This document shows, piece by piece, positions 8,093 through 17,540 of a stretch of DNA of 64,000 nucleotides (its first letter is position 1; each line of letters begins with the position of its first letter). Source of the stretch: Blastococcus sp. TF02-8. GTDB lineage: Bacteria; Actinomycetota; Actinomycetes; Mycobacteriales; Geodermatophilaceae. The translations under genes were made by a program, and so were the position numbers. The stretch lies in the NCBI RefSeq assembly GCF_003319175.1, contig NZ_QOHK01000011.1, forward strand, positions 1-64,000. The letters are read 5' to 3'. Under the pieces are notes generated by a model, which saw only the letters and a program-made list of their open reading frames with translations, was not told the origin of the DNA and searched no databases.

Positions 8093-8584
8093 TCAGGGGT
8101 GGTCGGTGCGGGTGGGCAAACCACCGGCCGGGCGGTGCCGGTCGCGCTCGTAGTTGGAGATCAGGCCGATCCGGCGCACGTGCCGCTCGTCCTCGCTGAA
8201 CGGCGTCCTCAGGAACTCCAGGACCAGGGCTGCGGCCTCGTCGTCGCTGTGCTGGCGGGCACCGATGGAGACGACGTTGGCGTTGTTGTGCTCGCGGGCC
8301 AGCTGCGCGGTGGCGGTGTTCCACACCAGCGCGGCACGTACGCCGGGCACCTTGTTGGCGGCCATCTGCTCGCCGTTGCCCGAGCCGCCGATGACGACGC
8401 CGAGCGAGCCGGGCTCGGCGACGGTCCGCTCCCCCACCTCGAAGCAGAAGGGCGGGTAGTCGTCCTGCGCGTCGTACTCGAACGCGCCGCAGTCGACCGG
8501 CTCGTACCCGGCGTCGGTGAGCACCTGCTTCAGGTGCTCCTTGAACTCCAGGCCCGCGTGGTCGGTACCGATGAAGACGCGCAT
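8093..8584 (-). CDS. rpiB: Ribose-5-phosphate isomerase B
   Basis: A 163-residue enzyme that interconverts ribose 5-phosphate and ribulose 5-phosphate in the non-oxidative pentose phosphate pathway. The N-terminus MRVFIGTDHAGLEFK and the motif GGSGNGEQ (about residues 65-72) are diagnostic. The active-site position that is cysteine in Escherichia coli RpiB is not cysteine here; the glutamate in GNGEQ is the catalytic base in the actinobacterial form. REHNNANV and the phosphate-binding arginines are present. The gene order rpiB then nitroreductase then pepN matches the mycobacterial Rv2465c region, with three genes inserted. Confidence 0.95.
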   Translation of the reverse strand: MRVFIGTDHAGLEFKEHLKQVLTDAGYEPVDCGAFEYDAQDDYPPFCFEVGERTVAEPGSLGVVIGGSGNGEQMAANKVPGVRAALVWNTATAQLAREHNNANVVSIGARQHSDDEAAALVLEFLRTPFSEDERHVRRIGLISNYERDRHRPAGGLPTRTDHP

Positions 8585-8611
8585 GCCGGCGAGTCTGTCA
8601 GGCTCGCCTCC

Positions 8612-9277
8612 GTGGCGGTGCTGGGGCTGGACGGCTGGCGGGGCGCCTGGGCCGGCGCCCTGCTGGACGACGGCGAGGTGACCCTGCTGGCGCTCGCCGA
8701 CGCCGCTGCCGCGCTCGCGCTGCCGGGCATCGAGGCGGTCGCCGTCGACATGCCGATCGGGCTGTCCGAGAACGGCTCACGGACCTGCGACGTGGAAGCT
8801 CGGCGACTGCTCGGCCGCGCGGGCAGCTCGGTGTTCCCCGCTCCCCTGCGCCCGGTGCTGGCCGCCGCCGACTACGCCGAGGCGTGCCGGGTCTCGGTCG
8901 CGGCGTCGGGCAGGGCGCTGTCGAAGCAGACCTGGTTCCTCGTGCCCTCGATCCGCTCGCTGGACGACGCGCTCGGCGACCCGCCCGACCCGCGGGTGCA
9001 CGAGGTCCACCCCGAGCTCGCCTTCCGGGCGCTGGACGAGCGCGTCCGCGACCCGAAGGTGACCGCCCGCGGCCTGGCCCAGCGGCTGGCGGCGCTGCGC
9101 CCCGTGATGGACGTCGACCGTGCCCTGGCCGAGGCCCCACCGCGGCTGCCCGCCGTCGACGCGCTCGATGCGTGCGCCGCGGCGTGGTCGGCCCGGCGGA
9201 TCGCCACCGCGACGGCCGAGTGCGTCGGTGACGACATCCGCGACGCGCGCGGCCGCCGGATGCGGATCTCCTTCTAG
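8612..9277 (+). CDS. DUF429 family protein
   Basis: A 221-residue DUF429 protein, a family with an RNase H-like fold and unknown activity. The N-terminus VAVLGLDGWRGAWAGALLDDG and the segment AVDMPIGLSENGSRTCDVEARRLLG carry the conserved acidic residues; EVHPELAFRAL and DALDACAAAWSARR follow. I chose the GTG at 8612 because it begins the first strand; the earlier open frame would overlap the divergent rpiB start. The last four bases overlap the stop of the convergent SDR gene. A nuclease role is only a prediction. Confidence 0.7.
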   Translation: MAVLGLDGWRGAWAGALLDDGEVTLLALADAAAALALPGIEAVAVDMPIGLSENGSRTCDVEARRLLGRAGSSVFPAPLRPVLAAADYAEACRVSVAASGRALSKQTWFLVPSIRSLDDALGDPPDPRVHEVHPELAFRALDERVRDPKVTARGLAQRLAALRPVMDVDRALAEAPPRLPAVDALDACAAAWSARRIATATAECVGDDIRDARGRRMRISF

Positions 9278-10035
9278 GAGCCGGTCAGGCGCCGGACCAC
9301 CGACAGCGGCAGCACCCGGAGCAGCCCGGCCACGGGGCGCCACGGGAACTCGGGGACGTACCCACGCACCGGCTCCCGCTCGATGACCTCGGTGAGCGCC
9401 CGCACACCCTTGTCCAACCCCACGGCGAGCGGGCCACGGCGGCCCTCGTTGATGGCCGTCTCGATGTAGCCGGGCAGGATCGCCGAGACGACGATCTGCG
9501 AGCCGTGGACGTCGGAGCGCATCCCCTCGGCCAGCGAGTTGAGCGCCGCCTTGCTCGCCCCGTACGCCGTGCGCGAGCCGGGCATACCCCGGACCGAGGC
9601 CACCGAGGAGATCAGCACCAGGTGCCCCATCCCCTGGGCGCGGAACAGCTCCATGGCCGCCTCGCACTGCGCGTGCGAGCCGAGCACGTTGGTGACCAGG
9701 ATGGCGCGGTTGGCCTCGCTCTCCCCGGTGCCGACCGAGGCGCCCCGGCCGATGCCGGCGTTGACGATCACCCGGTCCAGCCCGCCGAGCCGGTCGGCCA
9801 GCTCGCGGAAGGCCGCGGCGACCGATCGCGGGTCGTCGACGTCCATCGCGGCGACCTCGACCCGGATCCCCGGGTGCGCGGCGAGCAGTTCCTCGCGCAG
9901 GGCCTCCAGCCGGTCGACCCGACGGGCGCAGAGGGCCAGGTCGCGGCCCATGGCGGCGAACCGGCGGGCCATGCCCTCGCCGAGGCCCGCGCTGGCGCCG
10001 GAGATGAAGATGCGCTGACGAGTGGGGTGCGGCAC
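9274..10035 (-). CDS. Short-chain dehydrogenase/reductase (SDR)
   Basis: A classical SDR of about 253 residues that would oxidise or reduce an alcohol/ketone with NAD(P). The nucleotide-binding motif SGASAGLGEG lies at residues 12-21, NAG at about 86, the catalytic serine in LISSVAS and YGASK with the catalytic tyrosine and lysine. The last 40 residues are hydrophobic and arginine-rich (WRPVAGLLRVLPLSVVRRLTG), so it may sit at the membrane. The GTG at 10035 is preferred over further upstream GTG codons because a CATGCT box lies six bases before it. Substrate unknown. Confidence 0.8.
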   Translation of the reverse strand: MPHPTRQRIFISGASAGLGEGMARRFAAMGRDLALCARRVDRLEALREELLAAHPGIRVEVAAMDVDDPRSVAAAFRELADRLGGLDRVIVNAGIGRGASVGTGESEANRAILVTNVLGSHAQCEAAMELFRAQGMGHLVLISSVASVRGMPGSRTAYGASKAALNSLAEGMRSDVHGSQIVVSAILPGYIETAINEGRRGPLAVGLDKGVRALTEVIEREPVRGYVPEFPWRPVAGLLRVLPLSVVRRLTGS

Positions 10036-10076
10036 GCCCGAAGCATGCCGCACCCCCCGACCGCGCCCCACCGGGG

Positions 10077-10121
10077 CGTTTCGTGCACTTTCTGCCCGGG
10101 CGGTTCGTGCACTATCTGCCC
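10077..10121. repeat. Tandem GTGCAC repeat, 24-base period
   Basis: Two copies of a 21-base unit, differing at two positions, lie at 10077-10097 and 10101-10121; both contain TTCGTGCACT and end in CTGCCC. The same unit, with core GTGCACTTTCTGCCC, returns in reverse orientation at 39945-39962. Both sites sit directly beyond the 3' end of a minus-strand gene, so this is a dispersed intergenic repeat. Confidence 0.65.
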
Positions 10122-10126
10122 GCTGG

Positions 10127-10792
10127 TCAGCGGGAGCGGGTGAGCTCCAGGGCGTCGGCGGGCACCGAGCTCATGTCGGGGCCGGACGTGCGGGTGCGCT
10201 TGAGCTCCCAGAAATCCGGCAGGTTGGCCAGCAGGACGGCGCCGTCGAAGGCCTTGCCGGCGTCCTCGCCCGTGGGCACCTTGCTGATGACCGGACCGAA
10301 GAACGCGACGCCGTCGATGTGCATGACCGGGGTGCCGACGTCGTCACCGACGGGGTCCATGCCCGCGTGGTGGCTCTTCTCCAGCGCCTCGTCGTACTCC
10401 GTGGACTCCGCGGCCTCGGCCAGCGACGCCGGGAGGCCCACGCGCTCCAGCGCCGGCGCGATCAGCTCGTCGAGCTCCCGCTCCTCGTGGTGCCGCAGCG
10501 TGCCCATGGCGGTGTAGAGGTCGCCGAGCACCTCGTCGCCGTGCTGCTGGGCGGCGGCGATGGCGACCCGCACCGGGCCGATCGCCTTCTTCATCATCTC
10601 CTGGTACTCCTCCGGCAGGTCGCGCCCCCGGTTGAGCACCGCCAGCGACATGACGTGCCAGTGCAGGTCGATGTCGCGCACCTTGGCCGCCTCGAGCACC
10701 CAGCGGCTGGTCAGCCAGGCCCACGGGCACAGCGGGTCGAACCAGAAGTCGACGCGGGCCTTCACCGGCGCGCTCTGCACTGCCTCGGTCAT
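10127..10792 (-). CDS. Rv2466c-like mycothiol-dependent nitroreductase (DsbA family)
   Basis: A 221-residue thioredoxin-fold protein of the DsbA family closely resembling the mycothiol-dependent reductase Rv2466c: FWFDPLCPW at residues 16-24, [53 protein letters not shown] and a C-terminal ELKRTRT. In Rv2466c the active site is C-P-W-C; here it reads C22-P-W-A, so the second cysteine is missing and any chemistry must use one cysteine plus mycothiol. The ATG at 10792 follows a plausible AGGAGT site. Divergent from pepN exactly as in mycobacteria. Confidence 0.85.
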   Translation of the reverse strand: MTEAVQSAPVKARVDFWFDPLCPWAWLTSRWVLEAAKVRDIDLHWHVMSLAVLNRGRDLPEEYQEMMKKAIGPVRVAIAAAQQHGDEVLGDLYTAMGTLRHHEERELDELIAPALERVGLPASLAEAAESTEYDEALEKSHHAGMDPVGDDVGTPVMHIDGVAFFGPVISKVPTGEDAGKAFDGAVLLANLPDFWELKRTRTSGPDMSSVPADALELTRSR

Positions 10793-10920
10793 CCGTACTC
10801 CTCGTTCCGTGGCCGGGCAGTGGAGCGCCCGGCGCCGTCTGGTGGCTGGCAAGTCAGGCCGCGCGGTGGTTGTTCCCGTGCGCCGGGCGGGGCGCAGTGC
10901 CCGCATGAAAAGCTGCCGGA

Positions 10921-13482
<2,562 letters not shown>

Positions 13483-13490
13483 CACGCACG

Positions 13491-13535
13491 AACGACGAAG
13501 GCGCCGCACCCGAGGGGTGCGGCGCCTTCGTCGTT
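13491..13535. terminator. Bidirectional hairpin terminator
   Basis: A perfect 21-bp stem (13491-13511 with 13515-13535) closes on a 3-base loop, between the convergent pepN and DUF5130 genes. The arms start and end AACGACGAAGG/CCTTCGTCGTT. It can serve both strands. Confidence 0.85.
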
Positions 13536-13569
13536 CCCGGCCCCGCTGGACGACCAGCGGGGTCGTTCG

Positions 13570-14028
13570 TCAGTGGCGCAGGGACGCCGGGTGACCGGCC
13601 TGGTCGGAGAGCTGGCGCAGGCCGTTGACCACACCGCCGACCAGGTCGCCGTTGGCGAAGGAGCTGGTCATGGACAGCACCGCGAGAGCGCAGGCACGGT
13701 CGGGCAGCCGGCGGCCGGCACCGGCCCCGGTGACGACCTCGACCACGCGCTGACCGGGCGAGACCGCGATCAGCACCGAGTCGGACGGGTGGACGCCGGA
13801 GCGGGCGTGCAGCTCCTCGGCGGCGGTCCGGGTGGGGGTCCGCAGCTCACCCACGTACAGGGTGAAGCGCAGGCCCGTCTCGCGCGAGGACATGGTCAGC
13901 GCCTCGTCGAGGCGGGCCAGCTCCTTGTAGCTGAACACCTCGTCGAGCCGGCTGCCCTCGTCGGTGCGAGCGGCGCCGGTCGTGGCCGTGGCGGTGTCGT
14001 GCGAGTCAACTTCGAGGGCGCGGGTCAT
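13570..14028 (-). CDS. DUF5130 protein (TPM-like)
   Basis: A 152-residue protein matching the actinobacterial DUF5130 family, which is always found near pepN (Rv2468c in Mycobacterium tuberculosis). It resembles the TPM domain: RLDEALTMSSRETGLRFTLYVGEL, then SVLIAVSPGQRVVEVVTGAGAGRRLPDRACALAVLSM. No signal peptide or membrane segment is seen, unlike many TPM proteins. Last gene of a minus-strand run that starts with the HNH gene at 17387. Function unknown. Confidence 0.7.
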   Translation of the reverse strand: MTRALEVDSHDTATATTGAARTDEGSRLDEVFSYKELARLDEALTMSSRETGLRFTLYVGELRTPTRTAAEELHARSGVHPSDSVLIAVSPGQRVVEVVTGAGAGRRLPDRACALAVLSMTSSFANGDLVGGVVNGLRQLSDQAGHPASLRH

Positions 14029-14082
14029 CGCCGGTCTCCGGGGGTGTTCGTCAGGACGTCGGAAGGGGTCACCGGGGCACCG

Positions 14083-14442
14083 TCACCAGGTGCCGCGGGC
14101 GCCGCCGAGCGGGCCGGCGGGCTGGGCGGCGTGCGCGGTGCTGGCGCCCCCGCCGTGCGACTGGCCGCCGCTCACGGCGTGGGTGGCCGCGGCGTCGCCG
14201 CCGTGCCGCTCGCCGTAGACCGAGGAGCCGATCGCCTGGGTCTCGCCGCCGTGGCCGGCGGCCGGGGCGTGCGCGGGGTGCGGCTCGAACCAGATCGGCG
14301 CGTGGTCCCAGGCCTGGCCCGGCTTGTAGCGCGGCCGCCGGTTGGCGCCGGGCTTCAGGGTCAGCAGCGCGAGGACGACGACGATGGCCAGCGGGATGCC
14401 CGCGAACACGAGGATGGCTTCGGCGGTGTTCACGCCCGACAA
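14083..14442 (-). CDS. ctaJ: CtaJ-like aa3 cytochrome oxidase accessory subunit
   Basis: A 119-residue protein with one N-terminal membrane helix (about residues 8-28, ILVFAGIPLAIVVVLALL), followed by RPRYKPGQAWDHAPIWFEPHP and a long Gly/His/Ala-rich tail. The NTAEAILVFAGIPL start, the RPRYKPG motif and the position next to pepN and DUF5130 match the small subunit CtaJ found in the mycobacterial cytochrome bcc-aa3 supercomplex. The disordered tail is longer than the core and is histidine-rich. Assignment rests on motif and gene order; the other oxidase genes are not in this window. Confidence 0.6.
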   Translation of the reverse strand: MSGVNTAEAILVFAGIPLAIVVVLALLTLKPGANRRPRYKPGQAWDHAPIWFEPHPAHAPAAGHGGETQAIGSSVYGERHGGDAAATHAVSGGQSHGGGASTAHAAQPAGPLGGARGTW

Positions 14443-14463
14443 CTTACCGGTGGCGCGCCCTGT

Positions 14464-15897
14464 TCACCGGCTCGCCGCCCAGACGGCGGGGCGTCGCGCC
14501 GCCCACGGGCGCGCGGCCTCCAGCTGCGCCGACAGCGCGATCAGCGTGGCCTCGTCCGCGGGGCGCCCGACGAGCATGGTCCCGACCGGCAGGTCGTCGT
14601 CGGTCCAGTGCAGCGGAACGCTGACCGCCGGCTGCCCGGTGACGTTGAACAGAGCGGTGAACGCGGCGTACCGCTTCTGCCGCTCGAAGTCGGGGCCGCC
14701 CTCGCCGTCCTCCGTGAACCAGCCGACCGGGCGAGGGGTCATCGTGAGCACGGGCGCCAGCAGCACGTCGAAACCCGCGGTCGCCCGGATGAAGTTCCGG
14801 GAGAAGACCCGGAGGGCGAACATGGCCTCCATCGCGTCGCGGGCCGAGAGCGCCAGGCCCCGGTCCCGCATCCAGCGGGTCAGCGGCTGGAGCAGGTCGA
14901 CCCGGTCGGCGGGCACGGGCAGGGTGGTCGCGCTCAGCGCCCAGACCCGCTCGAACGAGGGCAGCACCGCGGGGTCGAGCAGCCCGTGCGGCACGTCCTC
15001 CACGTCGTGCCCGAGGCTCTCGAGCAACCGGCCCGCGTCGTCGAACGCGGCGGCGACCTCCGGTTCGAGCTCCGTGCCCGGCATGGCCGACTCGGTGTAG
15101 CGCCCGATCCGCAGCCGGCCGGGCTCGCGGTCGGCGTGGCCGAGGAAGGTCTCCCCCGGCGGGAGCGGCGGCGCCCAGAACGGGTCGCCGATCTCCGGGC
15201 CGGCCATCGCGTCGAGCATCGCGGCGGCGTCGCGCACGGTCCGCGCGAGGGGTCCGGCGGTGCCCAGGCCGGTGACCTCGCTGCCGTAGGGGGCGTTGCT
15301 GATCCGCCCGCGCGTGGGCTTGATCCCGAAGAGCCCGTTGATGCTGGCCGGGATGCGCACCGAGCCGCCGCCGTCGCTGCCCTGCGCGAACGGGACGAAC
15401 CCGGCGGCGACGGCCACGCCGGCACCCCCGCTCGAGCCACCGGCCAGCCGCGAGGGGTCCCAGGGGCACCGGGCCGGTCCCACCAGCTGGTTGTCGGTGT
15501 AGCAGGGGAAGCCGAACTCCGGGGTGTTCGTCTTGCCCACGCTGATGGTCCCGGCGGCCGCCAGCCGGGTGACGACGGCGTCGTCCACCTGCGGCACGAA
15601 GTCGGCCAGCGCCGCCGAGCCGAACGTCGTCCGGACCCCGGCGGTGTTGTTCAGGTCCTTGATCGCGGTCGGGACGCCGAGCAGCGGCGGGAGGTCGCCG
15701 CCCGACCGAACCCGCGCCTCGGCCTGGGCCGCCTGGGCGCGCGCCCGCTCCGGGGTGACCGTGATGAACGCTCCGAGGCCGGCGTCGTGCGCGTCGATGC
15801 GCGCCAACGCGTGCTCCACCAGCTCGGTCGGGCTGACCTCCTTCGCAGCAACGGCGGCGGCCTGCTCCAGCGCGGTCAGATCGTGCAGCTGTGACAT
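14464..15897 (-). CDS. Amidase-signature family amidase
   Basis: A 477-residue amidase that hydrolyses an amide to acid plus ammonia. The Ser-cisSer-Lys triad is visible: Lys80 in VPTAIKDL, the GGSSGG segment (residues 153-158) with the cis-serine, and the nucleophile Ser179 in GSDGGGSVR. PASINGLFGIKPTRGRIS and PLARTVRDAAAMLDAM are typical of the family. No signal peptide, so cytoplasmic. It lies 24 bases after the SCO6745-like gene and 21 bases before ctaJ, in one minus-strand run. Substrate not predictable. Confidence 0.85.
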   Translation of the reverse strand: MSQLHDLTALEQAAAVAAKEVSPTELVEHALARIDAHDAGLGAFITVTPERARAQAAQAEARVRSGGDLPPLLGVPTAIKDLNNTAGVRTTFGSAALADFVPQVDDAVVTRLAAAGTISVGKTNTPEFGFPCYTDNQLVGPARCPWDPSRLAGGSSGGAGVAVAAGFVPFAQGSDGGGSVRIPASINGLFGIKPTRGRISNAPYGSEVTGLGTAGPLARTVRDAAAMLDAMAGPEIGDPFWAPPLPPGETFLGHADREPGRLRIGRYTESAMPGTELEPEVAAAFDDAGRLLESLGHDVEDVPHGLLDPAVLPSFERVWALSATTLPVPADRVDLLQPLTRWMRDRGLALSARDAMEAMFALRVFSRNFIRATAGFDVLLAPVLTMTPRPVGWFTEDGEGGPDFERQKRYAAFTALFNVTGQPAVSVPLHWTDDDLPVGTMLVGRPADEATLIALSAQLEAARPWAARRPAVWAASR

Positions 15898-15921
15898 GCC
15901 GCGGACGCTAGCGGTCCCCGG

Positions 15922-16785
15922 TCATTCCGGGTCGGGAACGCCGATCGGGTTGCCCGACGGCCACTCCCCCGCCGCCACGACGGCTCGGCGGACCGGTCCC
16001 AGCAGCTCGGCCAGCCGGTCGCACCCGGCCATCCCCAGCGCCTCCCACGGACGCAGGGCGAGGCGGTCGGTGTCGGCCTCGATCGCGGCCACCGTCGCCC
16101 GTCCCTCGGGGGTCAGCCCTCCCTGGTCCAGCCATCCGCGGCCCGCGAGGCGAGCGGATGCGTCGTCCCAGGCCGCGTCGTCCCAGCCGCGGGCGCGCAG
16201 CAGCCACTCGCGGTCCGAGCGGCCGGCCGCGGCGGCGAGCACGTGGGCGGCGATCCCGTCGACCTCGTGCTGCACGAGGACGACGTTGTGGCCGTCGCCA
16301 CGGTGCTCCCGCAGGACGGTGAGGGACTGCCACAGCCGTAGGTGCGGCTCGTCCGGGACGGACACCGCGGTGTTGGCCGCGGCGAGGGGACGACCGGGCA
16401 GGTCGACGGCAGCCGCCGCCATGGCGGCCAGGTCGGCCGCCTCGGCGGCTTCCGGCGAGGACGGCCAGTCGTCGCCGAGCACCCGCCGCACCGCCGCGTC
16501 GACTCCGGAGACCCGGGCCTCCAGCGCCGCGGCCGGAGGGACGACCGTCCACACGCCGGGAACCCGGCGGGCCACGAACGCGGGCGCGAAGTTGTAGAAG
16601 ACCGCCGTCACCACCTCGGTGCCGACCGCGCCCATCGGCGCGGCGCGCATCGCGAAGTAGGCGTTCCAGAAGCCGCGCAGGCCCACCTGCTCACCGGCGT
16701 CGACGACCTCCCGGGCGAAGTACGTGAGCGCGTGGATGGGCTCCCCCAGGGCCCACAGCCGGCGCGCGTCAGCTGCTGCCGTCAC
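15922..16785 (-). CDS. SCO6745-like (SalK-like) helical protein
   Basis: A 287-residue protein with the features of the actinobacterial SCO6745 family: ARRLWALGEPIHALTYFA at the start, GFWNAYFAMRAAPMGAV, TAVFYNFAP, and LWQSLTVLREHRGDGHNVVL around residue 175. The C-terminal half looks like a winged-helix domain (LAGRGWLDQGGLTPEGRATV) related to MarR-type folds. The GTG at 16785 overlaps the stop of the HNH gene by four bases (GTGA), so the two are translationally coupled. Function unknown. Confidence 0.65.
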   Translation of the reverse strand: MTAAADARRLWALGEPIHALTYFAREVVDAGEQVGLRGFWNAYFAMRAAPMGAVGTEVVTAVFYNFAPAFVARRVPGVWTVVPPAAALEARVSGVDAAVRRVLGDDWPSSPEAAEAADLAAMAAAAVDLPGRPLAAANTAVSVPDEPHLRLWQSLTVLREHRGDGHNVVLVQHEVDGIAAHVLAAAAGRSDREWLLRARGWDDAAWDDASARLAGRGWLDQGGLTPEGRATVAAIEADTDRLALRPWEALGMAGCDRLAELLGPVRRAVVAAGEWPSGNPIGVPDPE

Positions 16786-17387
16786 GCGCTCACGCTCTCG
16801 GGCATGCCCAGCCACTCCCGCCAGCGCGGGTCGACGGTCCGGGCGCCGAGCAGCCGCCAGGCGGCGCCGGTGGGGGTGCGCGGCGGGTGCGGCAGCTTCC
16901 AGCCGAGCTCGGCCAGCGACCGGTCGGCCTTGGTGTGGTTGCACCGGCGGCAGGCGGCCACCACGTTGTCCCAGGTGTGGGTGCCCCCGCGGCTGCGCGG
17001 GACCACGTGGTCGATGCTGGTGGCCGAGCCCCCGCAGTAGACGCAGGTCTGGTCGTCGCGGGTGAACACCGCCCGCCGGGAGAGGGGCACCGCCGCCGGG
17101 TAGGGCACCCGGACGTACCGGGTCAGCCGCGCGACGACGGGGACCGGCAGGCTGACGGTCTCGGCGTGCACGACGTCGGGTGCGACGTCGACCGACTCGG
17201 CCTTGGCCGCCAGGACCAGCACGATCGCCCGCCGGCTGGACACCACGCACAGCGGCTCGTACGTGGCGTTGAGCAGCAGCGTGGCCGCGGTCGTGGCCGG
17301 GGAGGGCAGGGGGACGAGCGGCGGGACGGGGTCGCGACGCGGGCCTGGGTGACCCGCCGTCGACGACCCGGGCGCGGAACGCGGCAC
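16782..17387 (-). CDS. HNH endonuclease family protein
   Basis: A 201-residue protein with a C-terminal HNH motif: FTRDDQTCVYCGG, then TSIDHVVPRSRGG, TWDNVVAACRRCNHTKADR. The two CxxC pairs bind zinc and the D-H-x-x-P-R core binds the catalytic metal. The N-terminal half begins TLLLNATYEPLCVVSSRRAI, the usual opening of this actinobacterial group (Rv2469c in the mycobacterial locus). The GTG at 17387 follows a strong GGAGGTGA site and adds a 30-residue proline-rich leader. First gene of the minus-strand run; substrate unknown. Confidence 0.8.
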   Translation of the reverse strand: MPRSAPGSSTAGHPGPRRDPVPPLVPLPSPATTAATLLLNATYEPLCVVSSRRAIVLVLAAKAESVDVAPDVVHAETVSLPVPVVARLTRYVRVPYPAAVPLSRRAVFTRDDQTCVYCGGSATSIDHVVPRSRGGTHTWDNVVAACRRCNHTKADRSLAELGWKLPHPPRTPTGAAWRLLGARTVDPRWREWLGMPESVSA

Positions 17388-17527
17388 GGATCACCTCCGG
17401 ACGCCCCGGACCGCCGGGTGCTGCGCGACCCGCGGGCAGGCCCATTCTGACCCGCGGGAGGCCCGTCGGCGCAGTGGAATTTCGCGGCGGCCCCGAGCGG
17501 CCCCGGCGGGGTGTCCCCACCCGCGAC

Positions 17528-17533
17528 TAGCGT
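17528..17533 (+). promoter_or_regulatory. Leaderless -10 box of oligopeptidase gene
   Basis: TAGCGT is followed by seven bases and then the ATG at 17541, with no ribosome site, as in leaderless transcripts. Confidence 0.55.
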
Positions 17534-17540
17534 GCCGGGA

